The translations under genes were made by a program, and so were the position numbers. A DNA stretch of 64,000 nt, from NCBI RefSeq assembly GCF_001044235.1, contig NZ_JYNL01000008.1, forward strand, positions 50,184 to 114,183, in the 5' to 3' direction. The notes below the pieces were generated by a model that saw only the letters and a list, made by a program, of their open reading frames with translations, was not told where the DNA came from and made no database searches. This DNA is from Mycolicibacterium chlorophenolicum. GTDB lineage: Bacteria; Actinomycetota; Actinomycetes; Mycobacteriales; Mycobacteriaceae. This document shows, piece after piece, positions 35,347 through 46,554 of this stretch; within the stretch, counting starts at the first letter, position 1; every line of letters begins with the position of its first letter.

Positions 35347-36288
35347 ATGGACCTGCCCGCCATACCGTGGTGGCAGTCGATGCGGCTCGAGGTCCCGATC
35401 GTCAACGCGCCGATGGGCGGGGTCGCCGGCGGTGCGCTCGCCGCCGCGGTGTCACGTGCAGGCGGTCTGGGCATGATGGGAATGGGCAGCAGCGCAACGA
35501 CATCGACGTTGCACGAACAACTCCGACACGTCGGGGATCTCGACCGCCCGTTTGGCATCGGCCTCATCGGTTGGCGGGTCCGTGACGAGCCCGCGCTGTT
35601 GACCACTGCACTCGAAGCGCGGCCTGCACTGCTGTCGGTGAGCTTCGGTGACGACGACGCCTGGATCTCCCGGGCGCACGACGCAGGCTGTGCGACGGCC
35701 ACCCAGGTAGCCGATCTGGAGGAAGCCCTCCGCGCTGTCGACGCCGGGGTGGACGTACTGGTCGCTCGGGGCGCGGAGGGCGGCGGCCACGGCCAACCCC
35801 GGGTGGCGATGCTGACCTTGCTCGCACAGACCCTCGACCGCGTCGACGTCCCCGTGCTGGCCGCGGGCGGCATCGCGACACCGCGAGCGCTGGCCGCGGT
35901 GCTCGCCGCCGGAGCGGCGGGTGCGTGGATCGGGACAGCGTTCGCGGCGTGCCCGGAGTCCTTGCTGCCGGACGAGGCACGTCAGGCGATGATCGCCGCC
36001 CATGCCACGGACACCGTCACCACCCGCGCTTTCGACGTCGCGCTCGGGTATGCATGGCCGCCACACATACCCGAACGGTTGCTGCGCAATGCATTCACCG
36101 ACCGATGGAACGGCCGCGAAGCGGAGATCGACGGCGCCGCGGCAGAGGCCCTGCGCACTGCGATCACCCACCACGACTACCGGGTGGCGCCCGTCAATGC
36201 CGGGCAGGGCGTCGGCGAGGTGACTGCCGTCGAACCGGTCGCCGCCGTCATCACCCGACTGTGCGAGTGCCACCCGTCCGGCGGATAA
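35347..36288 (+). CDS. Nitronate monooxygenase/NPD-like flavoprotein
   Basis: A 313-residue FMN TIM-barrel protein. VPIVNAPMGGVAGGALAAAVSRAGGLGMMG is the N-terminal phosphate/flavin segment, LVARGAEGGGHG the conserved active-site region with the catalytic histidine, and VLAAGGIATPRALAAVLAAGAAGAWIGTAF the FMN phosphate site. The family oxidises propionate-3-nitronate or nitroalkanes; some members are enoyl reductases. Located 36 bp after the MDR gene, so probably in the same transcript. Confidence 0.82.
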   Translation: MDLPAIPWWQSMRLEVPIVNAPMGGVAGGALAAAVSRAGGLGMMGMGSSATTSTLHEQLRHVGDLDRPFGIGLIGWRVRDEPALLTTALEARPALLSVSFGDDDAWISRAHDAGCATATQVADLEEALRAVDAGVDVLVARGAEGGGHGQPRVAMLTLLAQTLDRVDVPVLAAGGIATPRALAAVLAAGAAGAWIGTAFAACPESLLPDEARQAMIAAHATDTVTTRAFDVALGYAWPPHIPERLLRNAFTDRWNGREAEIDGAAAEALRTAITHHDYRVAPVNAGQGVGEVTAVEPVAAVITRLCECHPSGG

Positions 36289-36354
36289 CCCGGTGATGCG
36301 CAGGCGCTCCCGACGACGAATGCGTCCACAGGCAATAGATCATGTCTGCCGACC

Positions 36355-37296
36355 TCACGTGGTCACGCCGTTGGCCGAGGCGATCTCGACTTCCGCGGTG
36401 GCCTGAATGAGGGCGAGCAGTTCCTTGTCGAGACCCGGCGCGAACTCCTCGCGCCTCTCCGGGGCGATCGTCATCGGGAAACCTTCGGGCATCACCGCCG
36501 TGCTCAGCTCGGTGCCGTCGTTGGACGGTGACGCACCGCGGTAGAGCTTGGCCGCCTGGCTCTCGTCGTCGGCGCTGAACGTGAACTGGATGCTCTGCAA
36601 GCCCTTGTCGAGAAGTTTCTTCACCTCGGGGAACTTCTCGGCATTCGTCTTCGGGATGGGCAGCGCGGCGCCCCAGTTCACCCCCAGGCTCTCCAGCGCC
36701 TTGGCGAACGCGTTCTCGTGTGCCTGATCGCGAACGATGAGGTAGGCGATGGTGGAGCGAGCCGCCTTGTTGTCGGTCATCTGGTAGATCCGGCACTTCT
36801 GCAGCCGGCCGGTCGACTCCAACATCAGGTTGTAGAGCAGATCGAGCACGAGGTTGCCGCTGTTGTAGACGTAGGACCCGGACCACGGATTGCCGGCCGC
36901 GTCGACCGGCAGCGCCCCCTGAGCGCCCACCAGGTAGTGGTGAATATTGCTGGTGTCCAACGCGATCTTGAGCGGCGTGGCGCCCTTGGCACCCGGTTTG
37001 TCCACAGGATCGGTCTTCTTGCCGTGGTACTCCGGGGAACCGTCCAGCAGGCGCGAGATGGTGGTGCCGATCAGTTCCACATGGCTGATCTCCTCGGTGC
37101 CGACGCCCTGCAGCAGATCCTTGTACGGCTTGGATGTCGTGTCACCGCGAAAGTTCATGCTCTGGAACAGGTATTGCATCATCGTGCGCATCTCGCCGAA
37201 CTGGCCACCGAGGCCTTCTTGCAGGGCGTTCGCCGCGGCGGGATCCGGCTCGTCGACAGCGATCTCGTTGATGAGTTGTTGTGTGTGCAAGTACAT
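36355..37296 (-). CDS. Manganese catalase
   Basis: A 313-residue ferritin-like di-manganese catalase. The metal ligands are spread in EGLGGQFGEMRTMMQYLFQS, VGTEEISHVELIGT and LESTGRLQKCRIYQMT/RDQAHENAFAKAL, the E-E-H and E-E-H sets expected for the family; the long C-terminal segment wraps the hexamer. It removes hydrogen peroxide. Start ATG 37296 follows GAGGGCC. A SigF-like promoter lies 160 bp upstream, so it belongs to the general-stress response. Confidence 0.9.
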   Translation of the reverse strand: MYLHTQQLINEIAVDEPDPAAANALQEGLGGQFGEMRTMMQYLFQSMNFRGDTTSKPYKDLLQGVGTEEISHVELIGTTISRLLDGSPEYHGKKTDPVDKPGAKGATPLKIALDTSNIHHYLVGAQGALPVDAAGNPWSGSYVYNSGNLVLDLLYNLMLESTGRLQKCRIYQMTDNKAARSTIAYLIVRDQAHENAFAKALESLGVNWGAALPIPKTNAEKFPEVKKLLDKGLQSIQFTFSADDESQAAKLYRGASPSNDGTELSTAVMPEGFPMTIAPERREEFAPGLDKELLALIQATAEVEIASANGVTT

Positions 37297-37722
37297 GTTG
37301 GCCCTCAAAGGTTGCGGGTGCGGAATCCCGATCACCACGACCGGGAGTCCAAGGTGCGGCCAACGCCGACGGACATGGTGATGACGTGGCCTGCAACAGC
37401 TGTTGCGCGCCGACAGAGCAGACACTGCTAACGACTGAGCCGACGACGTCGTGGTACCCGCACCACCCTCGGTGAAACGTCCTCGGCGCTGGGCGGGCCG
37501 AGGCGTACGCTCGGGAGAGTCGGGTTGGTCAAGATCGAATTTCGTTCGATCCGAATATGATTCGTCACATCTTCCGTTGCCGGGGTTTCGAACTGTCCGC
37601 AATGGTGAACACCCCATGCGCGGGCATCTGAGCTCGTGTAGTCGCGTCGAGCCCCGGCGTTGCCACCCCGACCGGGACAGCCGCCCGGCATCCTCGACAC
37701 ACTCACGATCTCAAGGAAATTC
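37297..37722. other. Intergenic region between Mn-catalase and a + strand gene
   Basis: 426 bp without a credible gene. It holds the SigF-like promoter for the catalase (37455-37478, minus), and two overlapping palindromic sequences GATCGAA/TTCGATC (37533-37539 with 37545-37551) and CGAAT/ATTCG (37552-37565). TATGAT at 37556 could be a -10 box reading right. AAGGAAATTC precedes the ATG at 37723. Short open frames here lack ribosome sites and codon bias. Confidence 0.5.
37455..37478 (-). promoter_or_regulatory. SigF-type promoter of the Mn-catalase gene
   Basis: On the minus strand GTTT (37478-37475) and GGGTA (37459-37455) are separated by 15 bases, matching the mycobacterial SigF consensus GTTT-N15-17-GGGTA. 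Transcription would begin near 37446, leaving a leader of about 150 bases before the ATG at 37296. Confidence 0.7.
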
Positions 37723-38286
37723 ATGTCATCACGAAACACGTTCGTCCGGTCCCTGCATGACCTCGGCGCGGCAGCCTGGTTCGGCGGCTCCCTGATGGGG
37801 GCCGTCGGGGTCAACGGTGCCGCCGCCTCCGTTCGCGACTCGCATGACCGGGTCCGCGTTGCCGCGGTGGGCTGGGCCAAATGGGCTCCCGTCAGCGCCG
37901 TGGCCATCGGCGCGCACCTGCTGGGCGGCGCCTCCATCCTGTATGCCAACCGGGGACGGGCCAGGCACCAGTCGGGCGTCACGTCCAACACCGTCGCGAA
38001 GACGCTACTGACCGGCGCCGCCCTGGGGGCCACCGCCTACAGCGGCGTTCTCGGCGCCAAAACTGCTCAGGGCGATGGTGATCCGGTAGAAGGCGCGACG
38101 GATCCGTCGGCCTCCACTCCCGACGACGTGGCGCAGGCGCAACGTCAGTTGCGGTACCTGCAGTGGGCGCTCCCCGTGCTCACGGGCTCGATCCTGATCC
38201 TGAGCGCACAGCAGGGCGAGCAGCAGCGGCCCACCCAGATTCTCGCGGGTGTCGGCAGCAAGCTCACCCGGCGAGCGCAGACCTGA
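37723..38286 (+). CDS. Small membrane protein of unknown function
   Basis: A 187-residue protein with four hydrophobic segments: HDLGAAAWFGGSLMGAVGVN, APVSAVAIGAHLLGGASILY, TAYSGVLGAKTAQ vicinity, and WALPVLTGSILILSAQQGEQQR. I do not recognise a characterised family, though the layout is common to small mycobacterial stress proteins. The start has AAGGAAATTC. It opens a run of three + strand genes with CsbD-like and coiled-coil products that may share stress induction. Confidence 0.7.
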   Translation: MSSRNTFVRSLHDLGAAAWFGGSLMGAVGVNGAAASVRDSHDRVRVAAVGWAKWAPVSAVAIGAHLLGGASILYANRGRARHQSGVTSNTVAKTLLTGAALGATAYSGVLGAKTAQGDGDPVEGATDPSASTPDDVAQAQRQLRYLQWALPVLTGSILILSAQQGEQQRPTQILAGVGSKLTRRAQT

Positions 38287-38386
38287 TCCCGCCGATCTTC
38301 TCCGAGAACGCTCGGGATCGAACCCACATCGAAGACATCCGGACGACGCACCGTGACGCCGGTCCGTTGTCACAGAAGGAGACACC

Positions 38387-38944
38387 ATGACAGAGCATGA
38401 GAAAGCCGACCAGGCCCGCAAAGGTCTGATCGACTCGGTGAAGGGCAAGGCGAAAGAGTTCGTCGGCGCAGTGACCGGCAACGATTCGCTGACCGCCGAG
38501 GGCCAGCTCGAGCAGACGCAGGCCCGGGAGCGCAGGCACGCCAACACCGTCGAGGCGGTCGCCGACGCCGAGGCCGAGCAGGCCCGCGCTGAGGCATCAG
38601 ACGCGCAGCGGCAGGGTGCCCAGGAGCGCCGCGCGGTCAACGCCGAAGCCGCGGCCGCCGAGAAGGCAGTCCACGAACAGAAGGACGAGCAGAAGCGTGA
38701 GGCCGAACGCGCCGCCGCTACTCAGGCGGCCGAGGAGAAGGTGCACGCCGATCTCGACGCGCAGCACGCGGTGCACCAGGCCAAGGCCGACGAGCAGGCG
38801 CAGGTCGCGGCAGCCGCACGCGAGGTCGCCGATGCCGCCGACGAGCAGGCAGCCGCGGAGCACATCACCTCCAACGCCCACGAGGAAGCCGACCGCATCA
38901 GGGCGCGTGCCGCGCACCTGACCCACGAAGCCGATCTGCCGTGA
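38387..38944 (+). CDS. CsbD-like protein with long charged coiled coil
   Basis: A 185-residue, very Ala/Glu/Gln-rich soluble protein. Residues 1-45 resemble a CsbD domain (KGKAKEFVGAVTGNDSLTAE), a general-stress motif; residues 50-185 form one continuous heptad-rich helix with many Arg, Glu and Gln residues and no proline until the end. Start ATG 38387 has AGAAGGAG. Possibly cytoplasmic stress protein or envelope-associated coiled coil. The next gene encodes a similar protein. Confidence 0.75.
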   Translation: MTEHEKADQARKGLIDSVKGKAKEFVGAVTGNDSLTAEGQLEQTQARERRHANTVEAVADAEAEQARAEASDAQRQGAQERRAVNAEAAAAEKAVHEQKDEQKREAERAAATQAAEEKVHADLDAQHAVHQAKADEQAQVAAAAREVADAADEQAAAEHITSNAHEEADRIRARAAHLTHEADLP

Positions 38945-38970
38945 GCACCGGCCACACACAGGAGTCATCG

Positions 38971-39648
38971 ATGAGAATCACGAACATCCCCTTCGCCGTA
39001 CTGGGCTTGCAGTACAAGATCGCCCGGTTCCCGCTTCAACTGATCGAGGACAGACTTGTCGCGCGCATGGACGCGGAGACTCCCGCACGTCTGTTCTTCG
39101 AGCGCTCGCTGGGCATGATGGACGCGGCCGTCGGCACCGTACTGGGTGACTCGCAGCTCAAGACGCGCGGTGAGGCTCTGGCCGAGCGCAGTGACGCGCT
39201 CAGCCGCGCCGCCCGCCTCGACGCCGCCGCAGCGCGCAAGGAAGCGCACGCCGCGGCCGACCTGAGGTCCACTCTCGACAACGTCGCCGAGAAGAGCGCG
39301 CAGGCGCGCGCATCGGCCAACCGCGATGTCAAACAGGCGTGGACCGAGGCCGAGGAGCGCAAGAACGGCGCAGCGCAAGCTGCCGGCGAGCGTGCAGAAG
39401 CGGGCAAGCACCAGGCAGACGAGGTCGCGAAACGCCGGACGAGCTCAGTCAATGAGGCCAAACGCGTTGCGCAGGAGGATATTCGCGCCAACGAAAGCAA
39501 GGCCACTGCAGCGGCGCAGTCCCAGCTGGACAGCGCCCAGGCGAAGCAATCCGAGGCTGACCACCGTCGCGCTCAGGCAGAACGCGTCGAGCAGTTGGCC
39601 GACGCCGAGAAGCAGAAGCGCCAGGCAGCGGCCGCACGAAAGTCCTGA
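38971..39648 (+). CDS. Coiled-coil protein with degenerate CsbD-like motif
   Basis: A 225-residue protein. Its first 45 residues (IPFAVLGLQYKIARFPLQLI) form an amphipathic, possibly membrane-surface segment; AAVGTVLGDSQLKTRGEALAE resembles the CsbD core of its upstream neighbour; residues 75-225 are an Ala, Glu, Gln and Lys-rich coiled coil. ATG 38971 follows AGGAG; GTG 38941 overlapping the previous stop is possible. Partner or paralogue of the preceding gene is likely. A strong hairpin terminator follows. Confidence 0.72.
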   Translation: MRITNIPFAVLGLQYKIARFPLQLIEDRLVARMDAETPARLFFERSLGMMDAAVGTVLGDSQLKTRGEALAERSDALSRAARLDAAAARKEAHAAADLRSTLDNVAEKSAQARASANRDVKQAWTEAEERKNGAAQAAGERAEAGKHQADEVAKRRTSSVNEAKRVAQEDIRANESKATAAAQSQLDSAQAKQSEADHRRAQAERVEQLADAEKQKRQAAAARKS

Positions 39649-39670
39649 CACCGCAACCACCTGATACCAA

Positions 39671-39709
39671 AGATCACCGCGTTCGGCAGCCTGCCGGGCG
39701 CGGTGATCT
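39671..39709 (+). terminator. Hairpin terminator after the coiled-coil genes
   Basis: AGATCACCGCG (39671-39681) pairs perfectly with CGCGGTGATCT (39699-39709), an 11-bp stem with an inner GGCAG/CTGCC hairpin. No U tract follows, as is common in actinobacteria. It lies 22 bp after the stop at 39648, between convergent genes, and may serve both. Confidence 0.75.
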
Positions 39710-39744
39710 CGTCGACGGCCAACTCCTCGCAGACCGGACGCTGT

Positions 39745-40311
39745 TCACCTCATCGCTGCGGAGATGATGTCGCGAGCACGGTCGAGCATCGACGCGAACG
39801 GCCCGATGGCGAAGTTCAGCAGGGAGGATTCGACCCCGGGATGCGGCCGGGTGGGGGCGATGGCCTGCGCGGCCTGCACTGCCGGCGCCAGGCGCTTCAG
39901 CTCATCCGGGTCGAGGTCACGCTGAAGTCGATCGAACTCCTCGGCCTCCTCGCGGTCGGCGTGGTCGACCACGGTGGCCTTGAAGACGATGAGTGCGTCC
40001 ATGAACTCCTGCGAGTCGATGTCCATGCGCTCCAGCGCCGCCAGCTGCTCTTTGGCGTCGTGCTCCTCGAGCAGTCGGGCGTCGACGATGATGTCGCCGC
40101 CGTCGAGGTCCCGCCGCGCCCGGGGGTGAACGATCATCTCTTCCGCCGTCTCGTGCACGGCGAGCAGTTGCCGCAACTCGACGAATGCCTGCTCCCGCGC
40201 TGTCGATCCCGATGCATGGACGACGTCGTCGAACATGTCCTTGATCTGGTTGTGCTGACCTCGAAGGAATTCGACGACGTCGTCGGTCGAGGGGACGAAT
40301 GTCTCCACCAC
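39745..40311 (-). CDS. Hemerythrin-domain protein
   Basis: A 188-residue protein with a hemerythrin/HHE fold: FLRGQHNQIKDMF (His 1), LLAVHETAEEMIVHPRARR (His and Glu), LLEEHDAKEQL and VVDHADREEAEEF (further His ligands) form the di-iron site. Such proteins bind oxygen, nitric oxide or act as redox sensors. GTG 40311, with AGAGG 8 bases before, is preferred over longer in-frame starts to 40440. It fits the surrounding oxidative-stress genes. Confidence 0.82.
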   Translation of the reverse strand: MVETFVPSTDDVVEFLRGQHNQIKDMFDDVVHASGSTAREQAFVELRQLLAVHETAEEMIVHPRARRDLDGGDIIVDARLLEEHDAKEQLAALERMDIDSQEFMDALIVFKATVVDHADREEAEEFDRLQRDLDPDELKRLAPAVQAAQAIAPTRPHPGVESSLLNFAIGPFASMLDRARDIISAAMR

Positions 40312-40498
40312 GGGGAGTACCTCTGATTTCACAGATAGGGGGTGTGGCACCACAACTGCGTGCCATCTCTCGGGATTGCCGAAACCGGGCATACCGAAAC
40401 CTGTTTCCCCTGCGTCGGGCCGTGGACTGGGCCAGGACACCAGAACCGACGAAAGCCCCCGCCACTGTACGAAGCGCAGTGACGAGGGCGATCGGTGG

Positions 40499-40519
40499 CC
40501 GAGGACTCATCGTCCTCGG
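40499..40519 (-). terminator. Hairpin terminator of the 102-residue protein gene
   Basis: CCGAGGAC (40499-40506) and GTCCTCGG (40512-40519) form a perfect 8-bp stem with a five-base loop immediately after the stop codon at 40526 on the minus strand. There is no U tract. Confidence 0.65.
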
Positions 40520-40525
40520 TGGGGA

Positions 40526-40834
40526 TCAGACGTCGTCGTGGTGGCGGCTGCCGGACTTGGCGATTCCGCGGCTCACCATGTAGCCGATGCTCAAGATCAC
40601 CACGTAGAACCACGCACGGTCGGCGCGGAAGTAGTCCTCGTGGGCGTCGGTGGTACTGACGAGGAACGACGCGACGAGGACGCCGACAACGGCAACCACG
40701 TAGACGATGAATTCCGTTGTCTTGTAGGCGATCTTGGTCTCTGCGCTGCGCCGGGCGGGCACGCGGTCGTGCTGGTGGTCGACCGCGCTGTAGGCGGCGG
40801 GGCGAGCGGCGGCGGTGGGGTTGTTCGTGGTCAT
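40526..40834 (-). CDS. Small two-helix membrane protein
   Basis: A 102-residue protein: a polar N-terminus (HQHDRVPARRSAETKIAYK), helix one FIVYVVAVVGVLVASFLV, a short loop with DAHEDYFRADR, helix two WFYVVILSIGYMVSRGIA, and a basic/His tail. Function unknown; small membrane proteins of this kind are common in mycobacteria. Start ATG 40834 has an AAGGAG ribosome site. The next 280 bp upstream (40835-41115) hold no credible gene. Confidence 0.75.
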   Translation of the reverse strand: MTTNNPTAAARPAAYSAVDHQHDRVPARRSAETKIAYKTTEFIVYVVAVVGVLVASFLVSTTDAHEDYFRADRAWFYVVILSIGYMVSRGIAKSGSRHHDDV

Positions 40835-41074
40835 TCGTACTCCTTGTGACAGCGGTCGACAGGTCGACCGTCGATGGGATGGTGCGCAGGGCCCTCACCG
40901 GGGTGCATGGACCCGAGGGCATGAGATGAAGGATGGGCTGAGAGTTTCGAGGACCGGGATTGCCCGTGTGTGATTCCTCGACGCCCGCTGTCGAGCGCTT
41001 TTCTAGGCTCGACATCGTTGACCCTACCGGCGGGTAACGGATTCACCTAATCGACGATGCAGGTTTGAGAATGC

Positions 41075-41100
41075 AAAAAACTGTTCTGCACAAGCAGTTT
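41075..41100 (-). terminator. U-tract terminator after the alpha/beta hydrolase
   Basis: On the minus strand AAACTG (41100-41095) pairs with CAGTTT ending at 41078, with an inner CTGC/GCAG alternative, followed by a run of six T (41080-41075). It is 16 bp after the hydrolase stop and is one of the few intrinsic-type terminators in the window. Confidence 0.65.
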
Positions 41101-41115
41101 GGTAGACGCCGAGCC

Positions 41116-41862
41116 TCAGTCGAGTGTGGCCCAGAACCGGTTGAGCGCCTCCGCGCCGCGGTGCGGGTCCTCCACCATCCACCAGTGCCCGAGCCCGTCG
41201 AGCACCTCGGTACGCGCGCCGGCACGGTCGGCCGCCCGCCGGCGGTGGTCGTTGGCCCCGATGTACGGGTCCTCGGTGGCCAGCAGCGACAGCCCGGGCC
41301 GCGCGGCGGCGGACTCCAGCGCCCGGCCCGCCTCCGCCATCGCCGGCTGCGTGGCCGACCGGTAGAGGGCGAGGATCGCCCGCCCCATGTCGGCGTTCTG
41401 GTGTTCGGCGATCGCCGCCCCGATGTCGGCCGGAATGCCCAGGGAAACCATGAGATCCGTCCGCGCGGTCAGGTCACCGCCGAGCATCGCGTCGATCGCT
41501 TCCTCCCCGGCCCCCGGCGTCTGCCACACCTGGGCCAGGTCGTGCCACACGTAGTCGGGATCGAACAGCCCGACGACATCGGTGGCCCAGCTGCGCACCA
41601 GTTCGGGCCGGTGCATGACGACGTTGACGACGTGTCCGCCACCCCAGTCGTGGCCGACGAGATCGATCGGTCCGTCGATGGCCTCCAGTTCGGCCTCGAG
41701 CCAGTCGCGGTACTCGGTGAACGTCGCACCGAAGCCGTCCGGCAATGGTGCGCCGAACCCCGGCGGCGAGAGGAGCACCACGTCGTCGCGACCCAGCACG
41801 GCGACCAGCGGCCCCCAGATCGCCGCCGTCTCGGGATTGCCGTGAACGAACACCGCTGCCAT
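41116..41862 (-). CDS. Alpha/beta hydrolase with aspartate nucleophile
   Basis: A 248-residue hydrolase. VFVHGNPETAAIWGPL holds the oxyanion HGN-P motif, LVGHDWGGGHV the nucleophile elbow with Asp rather than Ser, and LDGLGHWWMVEDP the catalytic histidine. The Asp elbow and HGNP motif are those of haloalkane dehalogenases and epoxide hydrolases. ATG 41862 (MAAVFVHGN) is chosen; ATG 41895 is possible. Divergent from an NmrA-like gene across 62 bp. Confidence 0.85.
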   Translation of the reverse strand: MAAVFVHGNPETAAIWGPLVAVLGRDDVVLLSPPGFGAPLPDGFGATFTEYRDWLEAELEAIDGPIDLVGHDWGGGHVVNVVMHRPELVRSWATDVVGLFDPDYVWHDLAQVWQTPGAGEEAIDAMLGGDLTARTDLMVSLGIPADIGAAIAEHQNADMGRAILALYRSATQPAMAEAGRALESAAARPGLSLLATEDPYIGANDHRRRAADRAGARTEVLDGLGHWWMVEDPHRGAEALNRFWATLD

Positions 41863-41924
41863 GGGGGTAAGACTACGGACTTTCCGGGGGTTCATCTGCG
41901 GGCTGGGGTGCCAGGGTGGAGGAT

Positions 41925-42668
41925 ATGAAAATCACCGTGATAGGCGCATCAGGACAGATCGGATCCCGCGTGGTGGAGGTGCTCACCGCCGCCGGGCACG
42001 ACGTGGTCGGCGCATCGAAACGCACAGGGGCCGACGTGCTCACCGGCGAGGGCCTCGCCGATGCGGTCGCGGGCTCGGCGGTGCTCGTCGACGTCACCAA
42101 TTCACCGTCGTTCGAGGACGGTCCGGTGATGGACTTCTTCAGCAGGTCCTCGGCGAACCTGGTCAAGGCCGCAGCCGATGCGGGTGTCGGCCACTACGTC
42201 GCCTTGTCGATCGTCGGCGCCGACGGTCTGCCCGACAGCGGCTACATGCGGGCGAAGGTGGTGCAGGAGCGGACCGTCGCGGATTCCGGCCTGCCCTACA
42301 CGATCGTCCGCGCGACCCAGTTCCACGAGTTCGCCGAGGCCATCGTCGACTCGCTGGCGGCCGGCGACGAGATCCACGCCCCGCAGGCCCGCATCCAGCC
42401 GGTCGCCGCGGCGGACGTGGCCGCGACCGTCGCCGACGCTGCTGGAGGCGCACCGGTCAACGGCATCCTCGACCTGGGCGGGCCGGACAAGATGACCTTC
42501 GCCGAACTCGCCCGCACCGTGCTCACCCACCGCGGCGAGCACACGCCCGTCGTCGTCGACCCGGGCGCGACGTACTTCGGCACCCGCGTCGACGACGACA
42601 GCCTGGTCACCGGTGCCGGCGCCGTGCTGGGCGACCTGCGGTTCACCGACTGGCTGGCGTCGCGGTGA
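41925..42668 (+). CDS. NmrA-like NAD(P)-binding protein
   Basis: A 247-residue extended SDR: ITVIGASGQIGSRVVEVLTAAGH dinucleotide fold, VALSIVGADGLPDSGYMRAKVVQE with a Tyr-x3-Lys pair (YMRAK), and VRATQFHEFAEAI. Members include NAD(P)H-dependent isomerases and quinone-type reductases. Start ATG 41925 has GGAGGAT. The stop overlaps the next gene (GTGA), so both form an operon. Confidence 0.82.
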   Translation: MKITVIGASGQIGSRVVEVLTAAGHDVVGASKRTGADVLTGEGLADAVAGSAVLVDVTNSPSFEDGPVMDFFSRSSANLVKAAADAGVGHYVALSIVGADGLPDSGYMRAKVVQERTVADSGLPYTIVRATQFHEFAEAIVDSLAAGDEIHAPQARIQPVAAADVAATVADAAGGAPVNGILDLGGPDKMTFAELARTVLTHRGEHTPVVVDPGATYFGTRVDDDSLVTGAGAVLGDLRFTDWLASR

Positions 42669-43603
42669 CCGAGCAGCCCCGCGTCCTGGTCACCGGCGCC
42701 GCCGGCTACGTCGGCAGTCACATCGTCAATCAGCTTCTCGCACAGGGCTATCCCGTGCGTGCGGCGGTGCGCACCGCGGCGCGCGCCGACGAGGTCCGTC
42801 GCACCGTCGCCGCGGGTGGATTCGACGACAGCGAGGTCGAGTTCGCCTACGCCGACCTCGGTTCTGATGACGGCTGGGCCGACGCGGTGGCCGGCACGCG
42901 GTACGTCCAGCACGTCGCCTCCCCCTTCCCCGCCGACAACCCCCGCAACGAGGACGAGGTCATCGTCCCGGCGCGCGACGGCGCGCTGCGGGTGCTGCGG
43001 GCCGCCCGGGACGCCGGGTGCGCCCGGGTGGTGATGACGTCGTCGTTCGCCGCGGTCGGCTACTCCCCCAAGGCCGATCAGCACTGGACGGAGCAGGACT
43101 GGACCGATCCCGCCGATGAGAACACGGCCTACGTACGGTCCAAGGCGATCGCCGAACGGGCGGCCTGGGATTTCGCCGCGGCCGAAGGGCTCGAGCTGAC
43201 GACCGTCGTCCCCGTCGGCATCTTCGGTCCGACGCTCGGGCCGCACCTGTCGACCTCGGTGCAGATCGTGCGGTCGATGCTCACCGGTGAGGCGCAGCGC
43301 CTGCCGGGCCAGTACTTCGGGGTGGTGGACGTGCGCGATGTCGCCGACGCGCAGCTGCGGGCGATGACGGCCGGTGCCGCCGCCGGCGAACGCTTCCTGG
43401 TGGTCGCCGACGAGCCGGCGATGACGTTCGGTGAGCTGGCGGGCATGCTCGGCGTCACCGTGCAGGACGAGGCGCGCGACCTCGGCGAACGCCCGCAGAT
43501 CAGCAACGCGAAGGCCAAGGAGCTGCTGGGGTGGCAGCCACGCCCCGCCGAGGAGACCGTGCGCGACACCGCCGGTTCGCTGCGCGATCTGGGGCTGGTC
43601 TGA
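42665..43603 (+). CDS. NAD-dependent epimerase/dehydratase (extended SDR)
   Basis: A 312-residue protein: VLVTGAAGYVGSHIVNQLLAQGY fold, VVMTSSFAAVGYSP (Ser) and NTAYVRSKAIAE (Tyr-x3-Lys) give the active site. The sequence resembles the dihydroflavonol-4-reductase-like/cinnamoyl-CoA-type branch of extended SDRs, found in mycobacteria as aldehyde reductases. GTG 42665 is translationally coupled to the previous gene. Convergent with the DUF1345 gene (adjacent stops). Confidence 0.85.
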   Translation: MTEQPRVLVTGAAGYVGSHIVNQLLAQGYPVRAAVRTAARADEVRRTVAAGGFDDSEVEFAYADLGSDDGWADAVAGTRYVQHVASPFPADNPRNEDEVIVPARDGALRVLRAARDAGCARVVMTSSFAAVGYSPKADQHWTEQDWTDPADENTAYVRSKAIAERAAWDFAAAEGLELTTVVPVGIFGPTLGPHLSTSVQIVRSMLTGEAQRLPGQYFGVVDVRDVADAQLRAMTAGAAAGERFLVVADEPAMTFGELAGMLGVTVQDEARDLGERPQISNAKAKELLGWQPRPAEETVRDTAGSLRDLGLV

Positions 43604-45867
<2,264 letters not shown>

Positions 45868-45871
<4 letters not shown>

Positions 45872-46554
45872 GCACCGACACAGCGGCCGACTTCGCTGCG
45901 TTTTCCGACTTGCCGCAGGTCGACCAGAGCGCCCGCCCCCCGCACCAGCGCCGGCCCCGCTTCGACGGCGATGTCTCCGAACTGCCCGACCGCGCCTGCT
46001 GGGCGTTGCAGCACCTGCTCACCCGGCGCTACATCAGCGCCGAATCCGACAGCGACATCTACGCGTGGGTGCTCGAGTACCGCCACCAGCTGTCGGTGCG
46101 GCTGTCGGAACTGGACCTGCTGCTGCGCATCGTGGACGGGACCGACGTCGCGTTCGTCGAGCAGGCCCGCTACGAATCCGCCAAGGGCATCAAGCTTCTG
46201 CGCCGTGAGCCGCTGGGCACCTATGACTCGATCCTCGCGCTGCACCTGGCGCAGATGATGCGCGCCTCGGGTGGGCAGAGCGTGCTGATCTCCCGCGACG
46301 AGATGCACGGACTCTTCTCCGGTGTACTCAACGACGTCGACCGGGACGCGGTGACGTTCGCCGGGCGCGTCGACGCCGCGATCGCGCGCCTCACCGGTCT
46401 GGAGATCCTGCGGCGCAGCCGCGACGACGAGGACAGCTACACCATCAGCCCGGTGATCACCGCGGTGATGACCGCCAGCGTGATCAGCGAACTGCAGCAG
46501 CAGTTCGAGCTGTTGGCCAACGGCGGAACGACCGCTGAGGAGATCCAGGAGTGA
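45868..46554 (+). CDS. jetB: JetB/MksE-like KITE protein (DUF4194)
   Basis: A 228-residue winged-helix protein: [40 protein letters not shown] opens the KITE fold; VFARY-like segments and [24 protein letters not shown] match DUF4194. It should bind the JetA kleisin in the SMC complex. GTG 45868 overlaps the jetA stop, and its TGA overlaps the GTG of jetC, so the three are made in stoichiometric ratio. Confidence 0.9.
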
